Source: SAR202 cluster bacterium Io17-Chloro-G7
GTDB taxonomy: Bacteria; Chloroflexota; Dehalococcoidia; UBA3495
Reading direction: 5' to 3'
Length of the DNA stretch: 41,388 nt
NCBI GenBank assembly: GCA_002817055.1
Contig: MUCU01000068.1
Location: 1-41,388 of the forward strand
A program made the translations under genes and the position numbers. Of this stretch, positions 1 through 7,760 are shown piece by piece. The notes beneath the pieces are model-generated. The model saw only the letters and a program-made list of their open reading frames with translations. It did not search any database and was not told where the DNA came from. How positions within the stretch are numbered: position 1 is the stretch's first letter; each line of letters starts with the position of its first letter.

Positions 1-98
1 CACACACCTCCACAGGAACTACCTACTTCTAGTAGAGGTGTTTGGGCCTGGACTTTCAATATTTTTTAAACTAATTTAAAACCTGCACATCGGGTTAG

Positions 99-1200
99 TT
101 AGTCGTTACCAACCTTAGACATCAGATAAGCCTCAATAAAAGGACCCAGGTCGCCGTCCAAAACCCTGTCCGGATTCGTGCTCTGGTGGTTGGTCCGGTG
201 GTCCTTCACCGATTTATATGGATGCAACACGTAACTCCGGATCTGGTTGCCCCATTCCGGCGCAACTCTCTCCCCCTTCATCTTGGCCACTTCTTGGGCC
301 CGCTGTTCATTCTGAAGGACCAGCAGTCGGGCGCGCAGGATGCGCATAGCGAATTCCCGGTTTTGGTGTTGAGACCGCTCGTTCTGGCAATTTATGACTA
401 TTCCCGAAGGAACGTGAGTTAAACGAACCGCTGAAGCAACTTTCTGGACGTTCTGTCCGCCGGGTCCGCTGGACCTGAAGAAATCCAGCTTTATGTCTTC
501 CGATCTAACTGTAACCTCCGCCTCTTCCTCCGAAGCTGGCATTACCTCCACCACCGCAAAGGACGTATGTCTCAGATGGTTGGGATCGAAAGGCGAGAGA
601 CGCACTAACCTGTGAACCCCACGCTCGGTAGCCAGGAGACCGAACGCATACTGGCCGCTGACCTCCAATGTAGCGCTGCGCAGGCCAGCCTCATCGCCAT
701 AGGACAGATCCATCACTTCCACAGGCCTATGAGTGGTTTCAGCCCAGCGAGTGTACATCCGAACCAGCATTTCAGCCCAGTCTTGGGAATCTGTGCCTCC
801 AGCGCCAGGTTGGATGGTGACTATGGCGGACCTGTCGTCATAGTTGCCGGACAGGGTGAGGTTAATCTCCTCCTGAGTCAGGATGCCGGCAATTTCTTCC
901 CCTTCCTTTTCCAGTTCCTCGGTTAATGAGCTATCCTCCTCTTCCAGTGCAAGCTCAACCAACTCCACCAAGTTTTTGGAGCGCTCTTCCAGGTTCCGCC
1001 ACAACTCCACCGTGTCTTTCAGGCGGCCAAGGAGTCGCATCTTGCGTTGGGCTTCCCGGGAATCGTCCCAGAAGCCAGCAGCGGCTGATTCCAACTCCAT
1101 TTGAGCTATGGTCTTTTCTTTTTCCGGGAGGTCAAAGACGCTCCACCACGGAAACGATTTTTTTGTTGATTGCCGTCTGGTCTTGTCTTAGCTGTTCCAA
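99..1200 (-). CDS. prfB: Peptide chain release factor 2 (+1 programmed frameshift)
   Basis: Class I release factor that reads UGA/UAA and triggers peptide release on the ribosome. The main frame (99-1133) carries the SPF anticodon-like tripeptide (LVRLSPFDPN) and the GGQ motif (SSGPGGQNVQ). The usual N-terminus lies in another frame. A TTG at 1200, preceded by AGGCGGTGATC (one mismatch to an extended Shine-Dalgarno), opens 22 codons ending ...VVERL at CTT TGA (1137-1132). Slipping +1 onto GAC gives DLPEKEKTIAQ and joins the long frame, for 366 residues in total, very close to the 365 of E. coli RF2. The internal ATG at 1100 is therefore not the true start. Identity is certain. The exact start codon is inferred from the SD and the length. 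Confidence 0.95.
1131..1146 (-). promoter_or_regulatory. RF2 programmed +1 frameshift site
   Basis: On the minus strand the slip sequence CTTTGAC (1137-1131) is preceded by GGAG and a 3-nt spacer (CGT). This is the arrangement of the E. coli prfB site (SD-like run, 3 nt, CUU UGA C). The zero frame stops at this TGA and the +1 frame continues into RF2. Known role: RF2 autoregulates its synthesis, because low RF2 lets the ribosome pause at UGA and shift. Confidence 0.93.
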
Positions 1201-1301
1201 ATGATCACCGCCTATAAATGAATTGGCCCGCAGACTTTTAACCCTGATGCGCCTGAGACGTGCCTAGTTGTCCGCACCGTAAACACAGCCTAAGTCATCT
1301 A

Positions 1302-1310
1302 ATTATAGCA
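1302..1310 (-). promoter_or_regulatory. Extended -10 promoter for prfB
   Basis: The minus strand reads TGCTATAAT, a TGn-extended perfect -10 hexamer, about 100 nt upstream of the proposed prfB start. No good -35 is visible at 16-18 bp, which is tolerated by extended -10 promoters. The rest of the 1201-1478 gap shows no gene. Confidence 0.5.
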
Positions 1311-1478
1311 AATTGGCTTTGTCGGTTCGTGGCCTGGGCCGGAGGGCTCCAACACAAGTCGTGATATTTGCCCATTAGCAGAGCGCGAAACGAGCCCCAC
1401 GTAAATCTCAGAACCTAAGTTGAGATTAACTAAGAGCTCGGGAAAATTGAATTAGTTCGAGAGGTAATGGGAGAATTG

Positions 1479-2378
1479 CTAGGCTATTCTCAAACGCTCT
1501 CTGAGCCAAGCACCACGAACCTGACCGTGCTCGTGGCCTCCGCCTTCGCTGGCGCCGTCGTAAACCTGCAGGTCGCACTGGGGCAGCAGGCGAGCCAACT
1601 CTTCTCCAATCGCCATCGGACATTGACCGCGATCTCTCTGTCCTAGGCTCAGTAAGACCGGGACATTAACTTGGGGAGCGATTTTTAGCGGGTCCAATGG
1701 AGCGGTGGAGGCGCGCACCGACTGTTCACGGTCTGGGTACAGCCGCAGGTAGTCCACCACTTCCGCCAAAGGGTAGGGCGGGTTGCCTTCAGTTGAAGCA
1801 GGATGTCCCAAAATCAACGGCGTGTCGGCAGCCACTGCGCTTACGGCAGACCGACGGGCGGCGGCAGCCAATGCCAATGCTCCACCGAGGCCGGAGCCGG
1901 TCAATGTCACCGGGCCGAGATTAAATTGGCTTTGACCAAGCAGAACATCTATCGCAAGCAGGGCGTCGCTAAATACCCGGCGCATCACGTAGCTTTCCGG
2001 CTGGTCGATAGATTCGGTGAGCAAACCGGGATAACTGGCCTGAAACTTCTGGTCGCTATTTCTTTGCCCACGGTGGGTCGGGTTCATAACCACGGCGTGC
2101 TGACGCAATGGCGTGTAAATAACATCGTGGACGCTGGTGTAATCGGGCATGCGCACTAGAGTCGGAATTTTGTCTCCCGTGGTTTGCAAAGGGACTGACA
2201 GCCAAGAAAACAGCCGGTGACCATCGGCGCTGTTGTACCGCATTTGATAAACAGTCCACTCCGGCTGGGAGTAGAACGAGTCCGGTTCTAAACTGAGGTC
2301 CAAGCTCTGGTCCGATGGTGCGTTAGACAACCCTCGGTCGAGACCGTCCCAAAATTCGTCGAATTCGCCTTGTGTCAT
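1479..2378 (-). CDS. Acetylxylan-esterase-like alpha/beta hydrolase, nucleophile serine missing
   Basis: A 299-residue paralogue of the upstream esterase. It shares the N-terminal xFxxFWxxL signature (EFDEFWDGL), the YPGLLT block and a late acid/His region (LGQRDRGQCP, GGGHEHG). The start at 2378 gives an ATGA overlap with the upstream stop and begins at the conserved N-terminus. The frame is open upstream to 2498, but those 40 residues lie over the neighbour's coding sequence. At the nucleophile elbow the partner reads GTSQGG and this protein reads GSGLGG (residues 161-166), so glycine stands where serine is expected. Read directly from the codons GGC TCC GGC CTC GGT GGA. It may be a non-catalytic or altered partner of the first esterase. 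Confidence 0.8.
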   Translation of the reverse strand: MTQGEFDEFWDGLDRGLSNAPSDQSLDLSLEPDSFYSQPEWTVYQMRYNSADGHRLFSWLSVPLQTTGDKIPTLVRMPDYTSVHDVIYTPLRQHAVVMNPTHRGQRNSDQKFQASYPGLLTESIDQPESYVMRRVFSDALLAIDVLLGQSQFNLGPVTLTGSGLGGALALAAAARRSAVSAVAADTPLILGHPASTEGNPPYPLAEVVDYLRLYPDREQSVRASTAPLDPLKIAPQVNVPVLLSLGQRDRGQCPMAIGEELARLLPQCDLQVYDGASEGGGHEHGQVRGAWLRERLRIA

Positions 2379-3334
2379 GGGGAGACCTTCTGAGATGCAG
2401 AGGCATTTAGAGATGCGTTGATTTGGGTTTCCAGCCACTGGGTCTCTTTGGCCGGGTAATCGTGGGCATTGCCGTGGCCGGAATTGGGGAACAACCACAA
2501 TTCTTTGGGGCCGCCCAATCCTTGGTACGCCGCATAGCTGGTTTCAGGTGGGCAGACCTCGTCTTCCAAAGCGATTCCCACCACCATGGGGCATTTTATC
2601 CACTCGACGAAATTAACAGCGTCGAAGTACCGGAGGGTCTCCATCATCTCGGGGAGTTGACCAGGGTTAGCCCTAGCGTAGCAACTCAGTTCGTCGTAGG
2701 GATAGGACCGGAGCATTTTCATGGACTCGGGGAAGCAGCAGAGGAATGGGTATCCCGAGACACCGCCTTTGATCTCGCTGCGAAGGGCGCTAGTTATCAG
2801 GGTAAGGCCGCCGCCCTGGCTGGTGCCACAGGCGTATATATTCTGGTTGTCTACCTCGGGACGGGATAGTAGAAAATCCACTCCCCGTACGCAGTCGGCA
2901 ATTACTCCTCGATAGCCGTAGGTATCCCGGCTATCGATTCCGTGGGTCAGTAGTCCAGGGTAGCCCGGATTAAACTGGGAGTTGCTTCTGAGCTTGCCCC
3001 GGACCGCCACCATCAAGTGGATCACGCCCTTGGCGCCCCAGTCCCGGCGCAGTGTTGGCTCGCCTTTGTATCCGGGCAGTTGGATGATTGCCGGAAAGGG
3101 TCCCTCACCCTTGGCCGGGACGCTGTACCACGTGGCAATCTCCAGGCCATCCAGGCTGCGGTAGGTGGCCTGAGAGACCAGAACATCTTCGGTGGAGCGC
3201 AGCGGGTCCGGCGAGATCTTGGGTTCCAAAGGAACCTGGGCCACCTGCCCCATCAGATCCTTCCAAAAATCCTCGAAGTCGTCCGGTCGGGTAACCTGTG
3301 TGGCAAACTTTTCCAAGTCTTCTTTTGTGGCCAT
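2375..3334 (-). CDS. Acetylxylan esterase / cephalosporin-C deacetylase family hydrolase
   Basis: A 319-residue AXE1-type (PF05448-like) alpha/beta hydrolase, the family's usual length, expected to remove acetyl groups from sugars or related esters. The nucleophile elbow GTSQGG gives Ser172. A likely acid is Asp258 (ALEDEVCPP) and the histidine is His287 (NSGHGN). The YPGLLTHGID and YGYRG blocks before the elbow are family-typical. No signal peptide is seen, so it is probably cytoplasmic. The start is supported by AAGGA 8 nt upstream. The stop overlaps the next gene's start by 4 bp, so the pair is probably translationally coupled. The substrate cannot be read from sequence. Confidence 0.85.
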   Translation of the reverse strand: MATKEDLEKFATQVTRPDDFEDFWKDLMGQVAQVPLEPKISPDPLRSTEDVLVSQATYRSLDGLEIATWYSVPAKGEGPFPAIIQLPGYKGEPTLRRDWGAKGVIHLMVAVRGKLRSNSQFNPGYPGLLTHGIDSRDTYGYRGVIADCVRGVDFLLSRPEVDNQNIYACGTSQGGGLTLITSALRSEIKGGVSGYPFLCCFPESMKMLRSYPYDELSCYARANPGQLPEMMETLRYFDAVNFVEWIKCPMVVGIALEDEVCPPETSYAAYQGLGGPKELWLFPNSGHGNAHDYPAKETQWLETQINASLNASASQKVSP

Positions 3335-3361
3335 GATAATGTCCTTTGAATCCTAATCTCG

Positions 3362-3397
3362 GGCTGACGCAACGGCGAAATCAGGGGCTCGTCAGCC
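3362..3397. promoter_or_regulatory. Inverted repeat upstream of the esterase pair
   Basis: GGCTGACG at 3362-3369 and CGTCAGCC at 3390-3397 are perfect 8-bp inverted arms with a 20-nt spacer. They lie about 30-60 nt upstream of the esterase start, in the divergent gap to the SRPBCC gene. It could be an operator for the esterase pair or a leader hairpin. No clear promoter hexamers overlap it. Confidence 0.35.
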
Positions 3398-3543
3398 TGT
3401 TGGAAACATACCTACTGGCTCCTTCGGTGTCAAGCTGGGATATCCGATTGCAACACCGGCCCTAACCGGAGTTTATATCACTTGGGATCGCCCCGCATCT
3501 AACACTATGCCACGACTGCCAATCTATGATCGGGGTTATTAAC

Positions 3544-4038
3544 ATGAAAGTTAAGCTGGCCGACCAATCCGTGATAATCCAAGCACCTCGTCCCCTGGTT
3601 TTCCAAATGTTTACTTCTTTCGATAGAGAGATTCCATCGGAGGGGACGGACCGACAATCAGAAAGGAGCCGACCAAGCGAGACCGGCGAGGGTGCGAAAG
3701 TAGTGGAAAGGGAAGGGAATCGCCTGTTGGTCGAGTTCACATCCCGCTACGGGCGGAAACTCTACCGGACGCTGGAAAAAGTGCGCCTGTATCCGGATGA
3801 CCGAATTACGTTCCAACATCTGAAAGGCCCGCTGCACCACGCCACTGAGGAGTTCCGGTTGGAGGTTGTGCCTAAAGGGACTCGGATTACCTACCAAGGC
3901 CGGATCGAATGCCGTATGCCATTCCTGCCCGGTATTGGTTGGCTGGTGGCCCTGTTGTACGTGCGCCCCAAGTACGGAAGCCTAGTCCAGCGCCACATGG
4001 GACTGCTAAAGAAGGCCGCCGAGTCCCTGGCACCTTAA
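3544..4038 (+). CDS. SRPBCC-family (polyketide cyclase/START-like) protein
   Basis: About 164 residues. The N-terminus MKVKLADQSVIIQAPRPLVF is the typical first strand of SRPBCC helix-grip proteins (bulky sequence, then xAPxxxVFxxx). It is followed by a strand-rich middle (LLVEFTSRYGRKLYRTLEKV, FRLEVVPKGTRITYQGRIE) and a C-terminal helix (VQRHMGLLKKAAESL). Such proteins bind hydrophobic ligands in a cavity; no ligand can be assigned. ATG 3544 is preferred because the fold begins there; an in-frame ATG at 3526 would add six residues and has no better SD. The gene is probably monocistronic. Confidence 0.65.
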   Translation: MKVKLADQSVIIQAPRPLVFQMFTSFDREIPSEGTDRQSERSRPSETGEGAKVVEREGNRLLVEFTSRYGRKLYRTLEKVRLYPDDRITFQHLKGPLHHATEEFRLEVVPKGTRITYQGRIECRMPFLPGIGWLVALLYVRPKYGSLVQRHMGLLKKAAESLAP

Positions 4039-4162
4039 ACACCACTCTGAACAACCCATTCACCCTCTCTGGAATCCTTGGGGCAATTCTGCCGGACGGG
4101 CAATACGCAGGACAGTACCCGATCATTTCCGGATGTTATCATTTATTTGGCCCCATCAAAAT

Positions 4163-4188
4163 TGCCTGGCTAGGCTGTGCCTTTTTTT
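4163..4188 (+). terminator. Possible rho-independent terminator after the SRPBCC gene
   Basis: A short GC hairpin (alternatives GCCT/AGGC or AGGC-TGT-GCCT) runs directly into seven T residues at 4182-4188. The stem is short (4 bp core), so strength is doubtful, but the T tract and position fit. Confidence 0.4.
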
Positions 4189-4191
4189 AAA

Positions 4192-4233
4192 GATCTCGGT
4201 TAACAGATTTCGGGTGACAGATTTCGGGCGAAA
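4192..4233. repeat. Three tandem 14-bp repeats upstream of plsY
   Basis: Units GATCTCGGTTAACA, GATTTCGGGTGACA and GATTTCGGGCGAAA lie head to tail, ending about 35 bp before the plsY start. The unit resembles the 15-bp unit GATTTCAGGTCACCA inside the RNase H-MoaC linker at 39516. Confidence 0.75.
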
Positions 4234-4268
4234 GTATTCGAGGACTCCTTCCCAGAGGTGGATACAAT

Positions 4269-4886
4269 TTGGACTGGGTTACGGCAATTTTGCTGGCTCT
4301 GGCCTCGTACCTGGTAGGCTCGGTCCCAACAGCTTACATTCTGGTAAAACTAGTCAAGGGGATCGACATTCGGCAGGTGGGTACCGGGAATGTGGGTGCT
4401 CTTAACGCATTCCACCAGATTGGCCTAGCCGGCGGACTGATTGTATTGGCGGCGGACGCCGGAAAAGGGGCTTTGGTCATGCTGGCCATCGACTGGGTAG
4501 GAGCTCCCGAGTGGAGTGCGTATCTGGTCGCGCCCTTGGTGGTGATTGGTCACAACTGGCCCGTTCTCTTGGGGTTTCGGGGCGGAAAAGGAGCCTCCGC
4601 CATATTCGGTATCTCCCTGGCGTCCCAACCGTTGGCCACCGTGGCAACCCTAATATCTGTGGTTCTCTTGATCATCCTTTTCAGAAACGTGGTGTGGAGC
4701 GCATTATTTGGGTTTGTGCTGCTCAACGTCATGTTGGTTGTCACTCAGCAGGGCGCCGAAGCAATTGCCTTGTGTGAAGGTCTGACAGCCGTGGTAATGG
4801 GCACCTATGTTGTCAGTATCCGCAAACACATTATTGAATCCGTAAAAACCCGCCAGTGGCGGGAGTTGATTGCCGGGCTGGCCTAA
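4269..4886 (+). CDS. plsY: Glycerol-3-phosphate acyltransferase PlsY
   Basis: Integral membrane enzyme that transfers acyl from acyl-phosphate to glycerol-3-phosphate, the first acylation in phospholipid synthesis. It has 205 residues, family length. The three cytoplasmic motifs are present: LVGSVPTAYILVK near the N-terminus, VGTGNVGALNAF (usually GS/TGNxGATN) at about residue 38, and GHNWPVLLGFRGGKG at about residue 94. Several hydrophobic spans fit the multi-pass topology. The start is TTG with AGAGGTGG about 7 nt upstream; no ATG precedes it in a sensible place. The ALN in place of ATN in motif 2 is a mild departure. Confidence 0.93.
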   Translation: MDWVTAILLALASYLVGSVPTAYILVKLVKGIDIRQVGTGNVGALNAFHQIGLAGGLIVLAADAGKGALVMLAIDWVGAPEWSAYLVAPLVVIGHNWPVLLGFRGGKGASAIFGISLASQPLATVATLISVVLLIILFRNVVWSALFGFVLLNVMLVVTQQGAEAIALCEGLTAVVMGTYVVSIRKHIIESVKTRQWRELIAGLA

Positions 4887-4922
4887 CCCGGTGGGAAGCC
4901 GCCTTGGCCTGCCCTAGCAAAA

Positions 4923-4963
4923 ACCGCCTCTCGCCTCTGCTTCCGCTAATTACCGGAGGCGGT
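4923..4963 (+). terminator. Inverted repeat downstream of plsY
   Basis: ACCGCCTC (4923-4930) and GAGGCGGT (4956-4963) are perfect 8-bp arms with a 25-nt loop, about 40 nt after the plsY stop. There is no T tract, so termination is only a guess. Confidence 0.3.
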
Positions 4964-5093
4964 ACGGGCATGTAACCAGGATCGAATGCCTGTCAATGCT
5001 TGGCGCACGTCGGGAATTCGCTTGGGCCCCACGATTGCGAAAAGGAGAGTCGTTCAATCCAATCTTTGGCAAATTGTTCCCTGCCCGGTAAGC

Positions 5094-5099
5094 TATAAT
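5094..5099 (+). promoter_or_regulatory. -10 hexamer for thrS
   Basis: A perfect TATAAT lies about 75 nt before the thrS start. No convincing -35 is found at 15-19 bp. I saw no T-box antiterminator in the short leader. Confidence 0.4.
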
Positions 5100-5174
5100 G
5101 TATTCTCCAACTGGCAGCCCGGTTAGATCGACTAGTTCGTCGGTTCAGGCCGATTCGACACTAAAGGATAGAAA

Positions 5175-6935
5175 ATGCTTGACCACGGCGCTCCCGATGC
5201 GGGAACTGTTTCCGAAGAAGTCGCCCTTCGACACCGCTTACGACACTCAGCAGCCCACGTTATGGCTGATGCGGTTCTCCAACTATTTCCCGAGGCCAAG
5301 TTCGCCATCGGCCCTCCTACCCACGACGGCTTTTACTACGATTTCGAAGTGTCACGTCCTTTTACGCCTGAAGACTTGGAGAAAATCGAAGGATTGATGG
5401 CCCAGTCGATATCCGCCCGGAACGGCTTCGAAAAGGAAGAAGTCAGCCGCCAACAAGCACAAAGAATGTTTGCCGGACAGCCTTACAAGCTGGAGATTAT
5501 CGAGGGATTGCCCGAAGCGGAAACTATCTCCGTATATCGGCACGGGGAATTTATGGACCTGTGCCAGGGACCTCACGTGGCAAATACCGCCGATATCGGT
5601 GCTTTCAAGCTGCTCAGCGTGGCTGGCGCATATTGGAGGGGCGACGAAAAGCGTCCGATGCTCCAACGCATCTACGGGACCGCCTTCGGAAGCCAGGAGC
5701 AACTTGACGACCACTTGGCCCGACTGGAAGAAGCGGAAAAACGGGACCACCGCACTCTGGGGCGCCAATTGGGATTGTTCACCATCCACGATGAAATAGG
5801 ACCGGGGCTGATCGTCTGGCATCCCAAGGGCGGCCAAGTGCGCACTATAATCGAGGATTATTGGCGGGAGCTCCACTACCGCCGCGGCTACGACATCGTT
5901 TATTCGCCCCATATCGGGCGGGCCAACTTGTGGCAAACCAGCGGTCACTTGGACTTTTACCGGGAGAGCATGTACTCGGCGGTGGAAGTCGACGAGCAGG
6001 AATACTTTCTCAAACCAATGAACTGCCCGTTCCACATTATGATTTACCGCTCGGCCATGCGCAGCTACCGGGAATTGCCCCTGCGATTCGCCGAGCTTGG
6101 AACTGTCTACCGCTACGAGCGCAGTGGCGTTCTCCATGGGCTCATGCGCGTTCGCGGTTTCACTCAAGACGACGCCCATATCTTTTGCCGCCCGGAGCAA
6201 CTGGAGGACGAGGTGGGCGGCGTTCTCGACCTTACTTTCGAGCTATTAAACGCCTTCGGGTTTAGCGAATACACAATCTCCCTGTCCACTCGTCCAGAGA
6301 AATCTGTGGGAGACCCCGCTATGTGGGAAAGAGCTACTCAATCCCTGCAATCCGCTCTAGAACAACGGAACCTCGCATTCACCGAGGACGCTGGCGGCGG
6401 GGCGTTCTACGGCCCGAAAATCGACATAAATATTACCGACGCTCTGGGAAGGGCGTGGCAATGCACCACAGTTCAATTTGACTTTAACCTTCCTCAGCGC
6501 TTTGACCTCGCTTTTCAAGACGACGAAGGGGGCAGGAGCCAGCCTTACATGGTCCACCGGGCCATATTGGGTTCCATGGAACGGTTCATGGGGGTGTTGA
6601 TTGAGCATTACGCGGGCGCATTCCCATTATGGCTGGCCCCCGTGCAAGCTGTAGTGATACCCATAGCCGATAGGCATTTGGAGTACGCCGAGGAGGTCAA
6701 GACCCGCTTGGCGGAGGCTGGATTTAGGACGGAAGTGGACACCCGCAACGAGAGGATGAACCAGAAAATCCGCACCGCCCAGATGCAGAAAATACCTTAC
6801 ATGCTGGTGGTGGGCGATTCGGAGATAGGTGCTCAGGCGGTTGCCGTGCGCCACCGGGAAACGGGTGACTTGGGGGCAATGCCCGTCACGGGTTTGATCG
6901 AGCAGCTGGATCTCGAGATTGCCAGCAAAGCCTGA
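5175..6935 (+). CDS. thrS: Threonyl-tRNA synthetase lacking the TGS domain
   Basis: Charges tRNA-Thr in the cytoplasm. It has 586 residues against about 640 for E. coli. Residues 19-200 are the editing/SAD region (LRHSAAHVMADAV, AIGPPTHDGFYYDF, MDLCQGPHV). The class II catalytic core follows, with motif 2 (RYERSGVLHGLMRVRGFTQDDAHIF), the zinc-site Cys in MNCPFH (usually MNCPGH) and the motif 3 region HRAILGSMERFMG. The anticodon-binding domain (LAPVQAVVIPI ... PYMLVVGDSEIG) ends the protein. The N-terminal ubiquitin-like TGS domain is absent; the start (AAGGA, 6 nt spacing) is well supported, and I saw no frame upstream that would supply it. TGS-less ThrRS occurs in several phyla. Confidence 0.96.
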   Translation: MLDHGAPDAGTVSEEVALRHRLRHSAAHVMADAVLQLFPEAKFAIGPPTHDGFYYDFEVSRPFTPEDLEKIEGLMAQSISARNGFEKEEVSRQQAQRMFAGQPYKLEIIEGLPEAETISVYRHGEFMDLCQGPHVANTADIGAFKLLSVAGAYWRGDEKRPMLQRIYGTAFGSQEQLDDHLARLEEAEKRDHRTLGRQLGLFTIHDEIGPGLIVWHPKGGQVRTIIEDYWRELHYRRGYDIVYSPHIGRANLWQTSGHLDFYRESMYSAVEVDEQEYFLKPMNCPFHIMIYRSAMRSYRELPLRFAELGTVYRYERSGVLHGLMRVRGFTQDDAHIFCRPEQLEDEVGGVLDLTFELLNAFGFSEYTISLSTRPEKSVGDPAMWERATQSLQSALEQRNLAFTEDAGGGAFYGPKIDINITDALGRAWQCTTVQFDFNLPQRFDLAFQDDEGGRSQPYMVHRAILGSMERFMGVLIEHYAGAFPLWLAPVQAVVIPIADRHLEYAEEVKTRLAEAGFRTEVDTRNERMNQKIRTAQMQKIPYMLVVGDSEIGAQAVAVRHRETGDLGAMPVTGLIEQLDLEIASKA

Positions 6936-6980
6936 TCCCACGTTGTTCGGTGTGCCGGCGTAGACTGCGCCCAACATTTG

Positions 6981-7010
6981 CTAAACAAACAACTACTAAA
7001 CAAACACACA
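6981..7010. repeat. Two tandem 15-bp repeats
   Basis: CTAAACAAACAACTA is followed directly by CTAAACAAACACACA in the gap between thrS and the SnoaL-like gene. It has the same 15-bp period as several coding-region duplications in this window. Confidence 0.7.
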
Positions 7011-7075
7011 GTTGGAATCTGGTTCTGGAAAACGCGGAAAAATAATTATGCGCCACGTGCGTTGAGGGGAACATA

Positions 7076-7486
7076 ATGTCCGAAGAGAACAAAGAGTTAG
7101 CCCACCGCTGGAACACAATTTTTGAAGGCGACTTCGCCATTGCCGAAGAAATTGTCGCAGATGACTGCGTTTACCATAATGGCCCACCCGATATCTTGCC
7201 CGGACCCGAGGGCGTGAAAGAATGGGCTATCATGATACGAAACGGTTTTCCCGACATCCATATCACCGTTGAAGACTTTGTGGCCGAAGGCGACAAGGTG
7301 GCGGGCCGGTTCGAAGCCCAAGGCACCCACACCGGCGAGTTCTTTGGAGTGCCGGCATCAGGCAAACCCGTCGACGTTTCGGGAATCAACATCATGCGGA
7401 TAGCCGACGGCAAAATCGTCGAACATTGGGTCCAATACGACATTATGGGCATGATGCAACAGATTGGCGCCATTCCTAGTGGCTAG
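7076..7486 (+). CDS. SnoaL-like ester cyclase family protein
   Basis: A 136-residue NTF2/SnoaL-fold protein (PF07366-like). Matching features are the N-terminal helix with RWNTIFEGDFAIAEEIVADDCVYHNGP, the block GPEGVKEWAIMIRNGFPDIHITVEDFVAEGDKVA, and the end GTHTGEFFGVPASGKPVDVSGINIMRIADGKIVEHW. Members range from polyketide cyclases to uncharacterised steroid-isomerase-like proteins; no substrate can be named. The start has GAGGGGA upstream. Single gene, no partner in an operon. Confidence 0.8.
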   Translation: MSEENKELAHRWNTIFEGDFAIAEEIVADDCVYHNGPPDILPGPEGVKEWAIMIRNGFPDIHITVEDFVAEGDKVAGRFEAQGTHTGEFFGVPASGKPVDVSGINIMRIADGKIVEHWVQYDIMGMMQQIGAIPSG

Positions 7487-7550
7487 AAGGCAACACAACC
7501 GTCGGCCCGGGCTAACCCACCTTCAATCCCTCGCAAACTAAGGAGGCCAC

Positions 7551-7760
7551 GTGAAAACGTACATATTCGCAGGGGAGGTGGAGCAGGAAGAAGACGGCCG
7601 GTGGAGCGCTGATGTACCCACGCTGCCGGGTTGTGCTGCCTGGGGCTACACCAAGGAGGAAGCATTGGAAGCCCTCAAGGAGGGTGCGCACGCCTACTTG
7701 GAGGTAATGATGGAGAATGACGACCCGCTCCCGCAAGAAGGCGAAGTGAAAACTCTATGA
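7551..7760 (+). CDS. HicB-like (UPF0150) small protein
   Basis: A 69-residue protein of the HicB N-terminal fold. It shows the typical beta-hairpin and helix pattern: VEQEEDGRWSADVPTLPGCAAWGYTKEEALEALKEGAHAYLEVM. There is no room for a C-terminal DNA-binding domain, so it is the short stand-alone form. GTG start with a perfect AGGAGG 4 nt before it. No HicA-like gene flanks it; instead its stop overlaps the start of a NucS-type nuclease gene by 4 bp (ATGA). By analogy it could be an antitoxin or regulator for that nuclease. That role is inference. Confidence 0.8.
   Translation: MKTYIFAGEVEQEEDGRWSADVPTLPGCAAWGYTKEEALEALKEGAHAYLEVMMENDDPLPQEGEVKTL

Noticed and set aside
5094..5174. T-box or threonine-codon attenuator before thrS
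   Set aside because: The leader between the -10 and the start is too short and shows no T-box sequence or terminator hairpin.
5352..6200. 282-codon minus-strand frame opposite thrS
   Set aside because: Antisense shadow of thrS; no SD, no domain signature.
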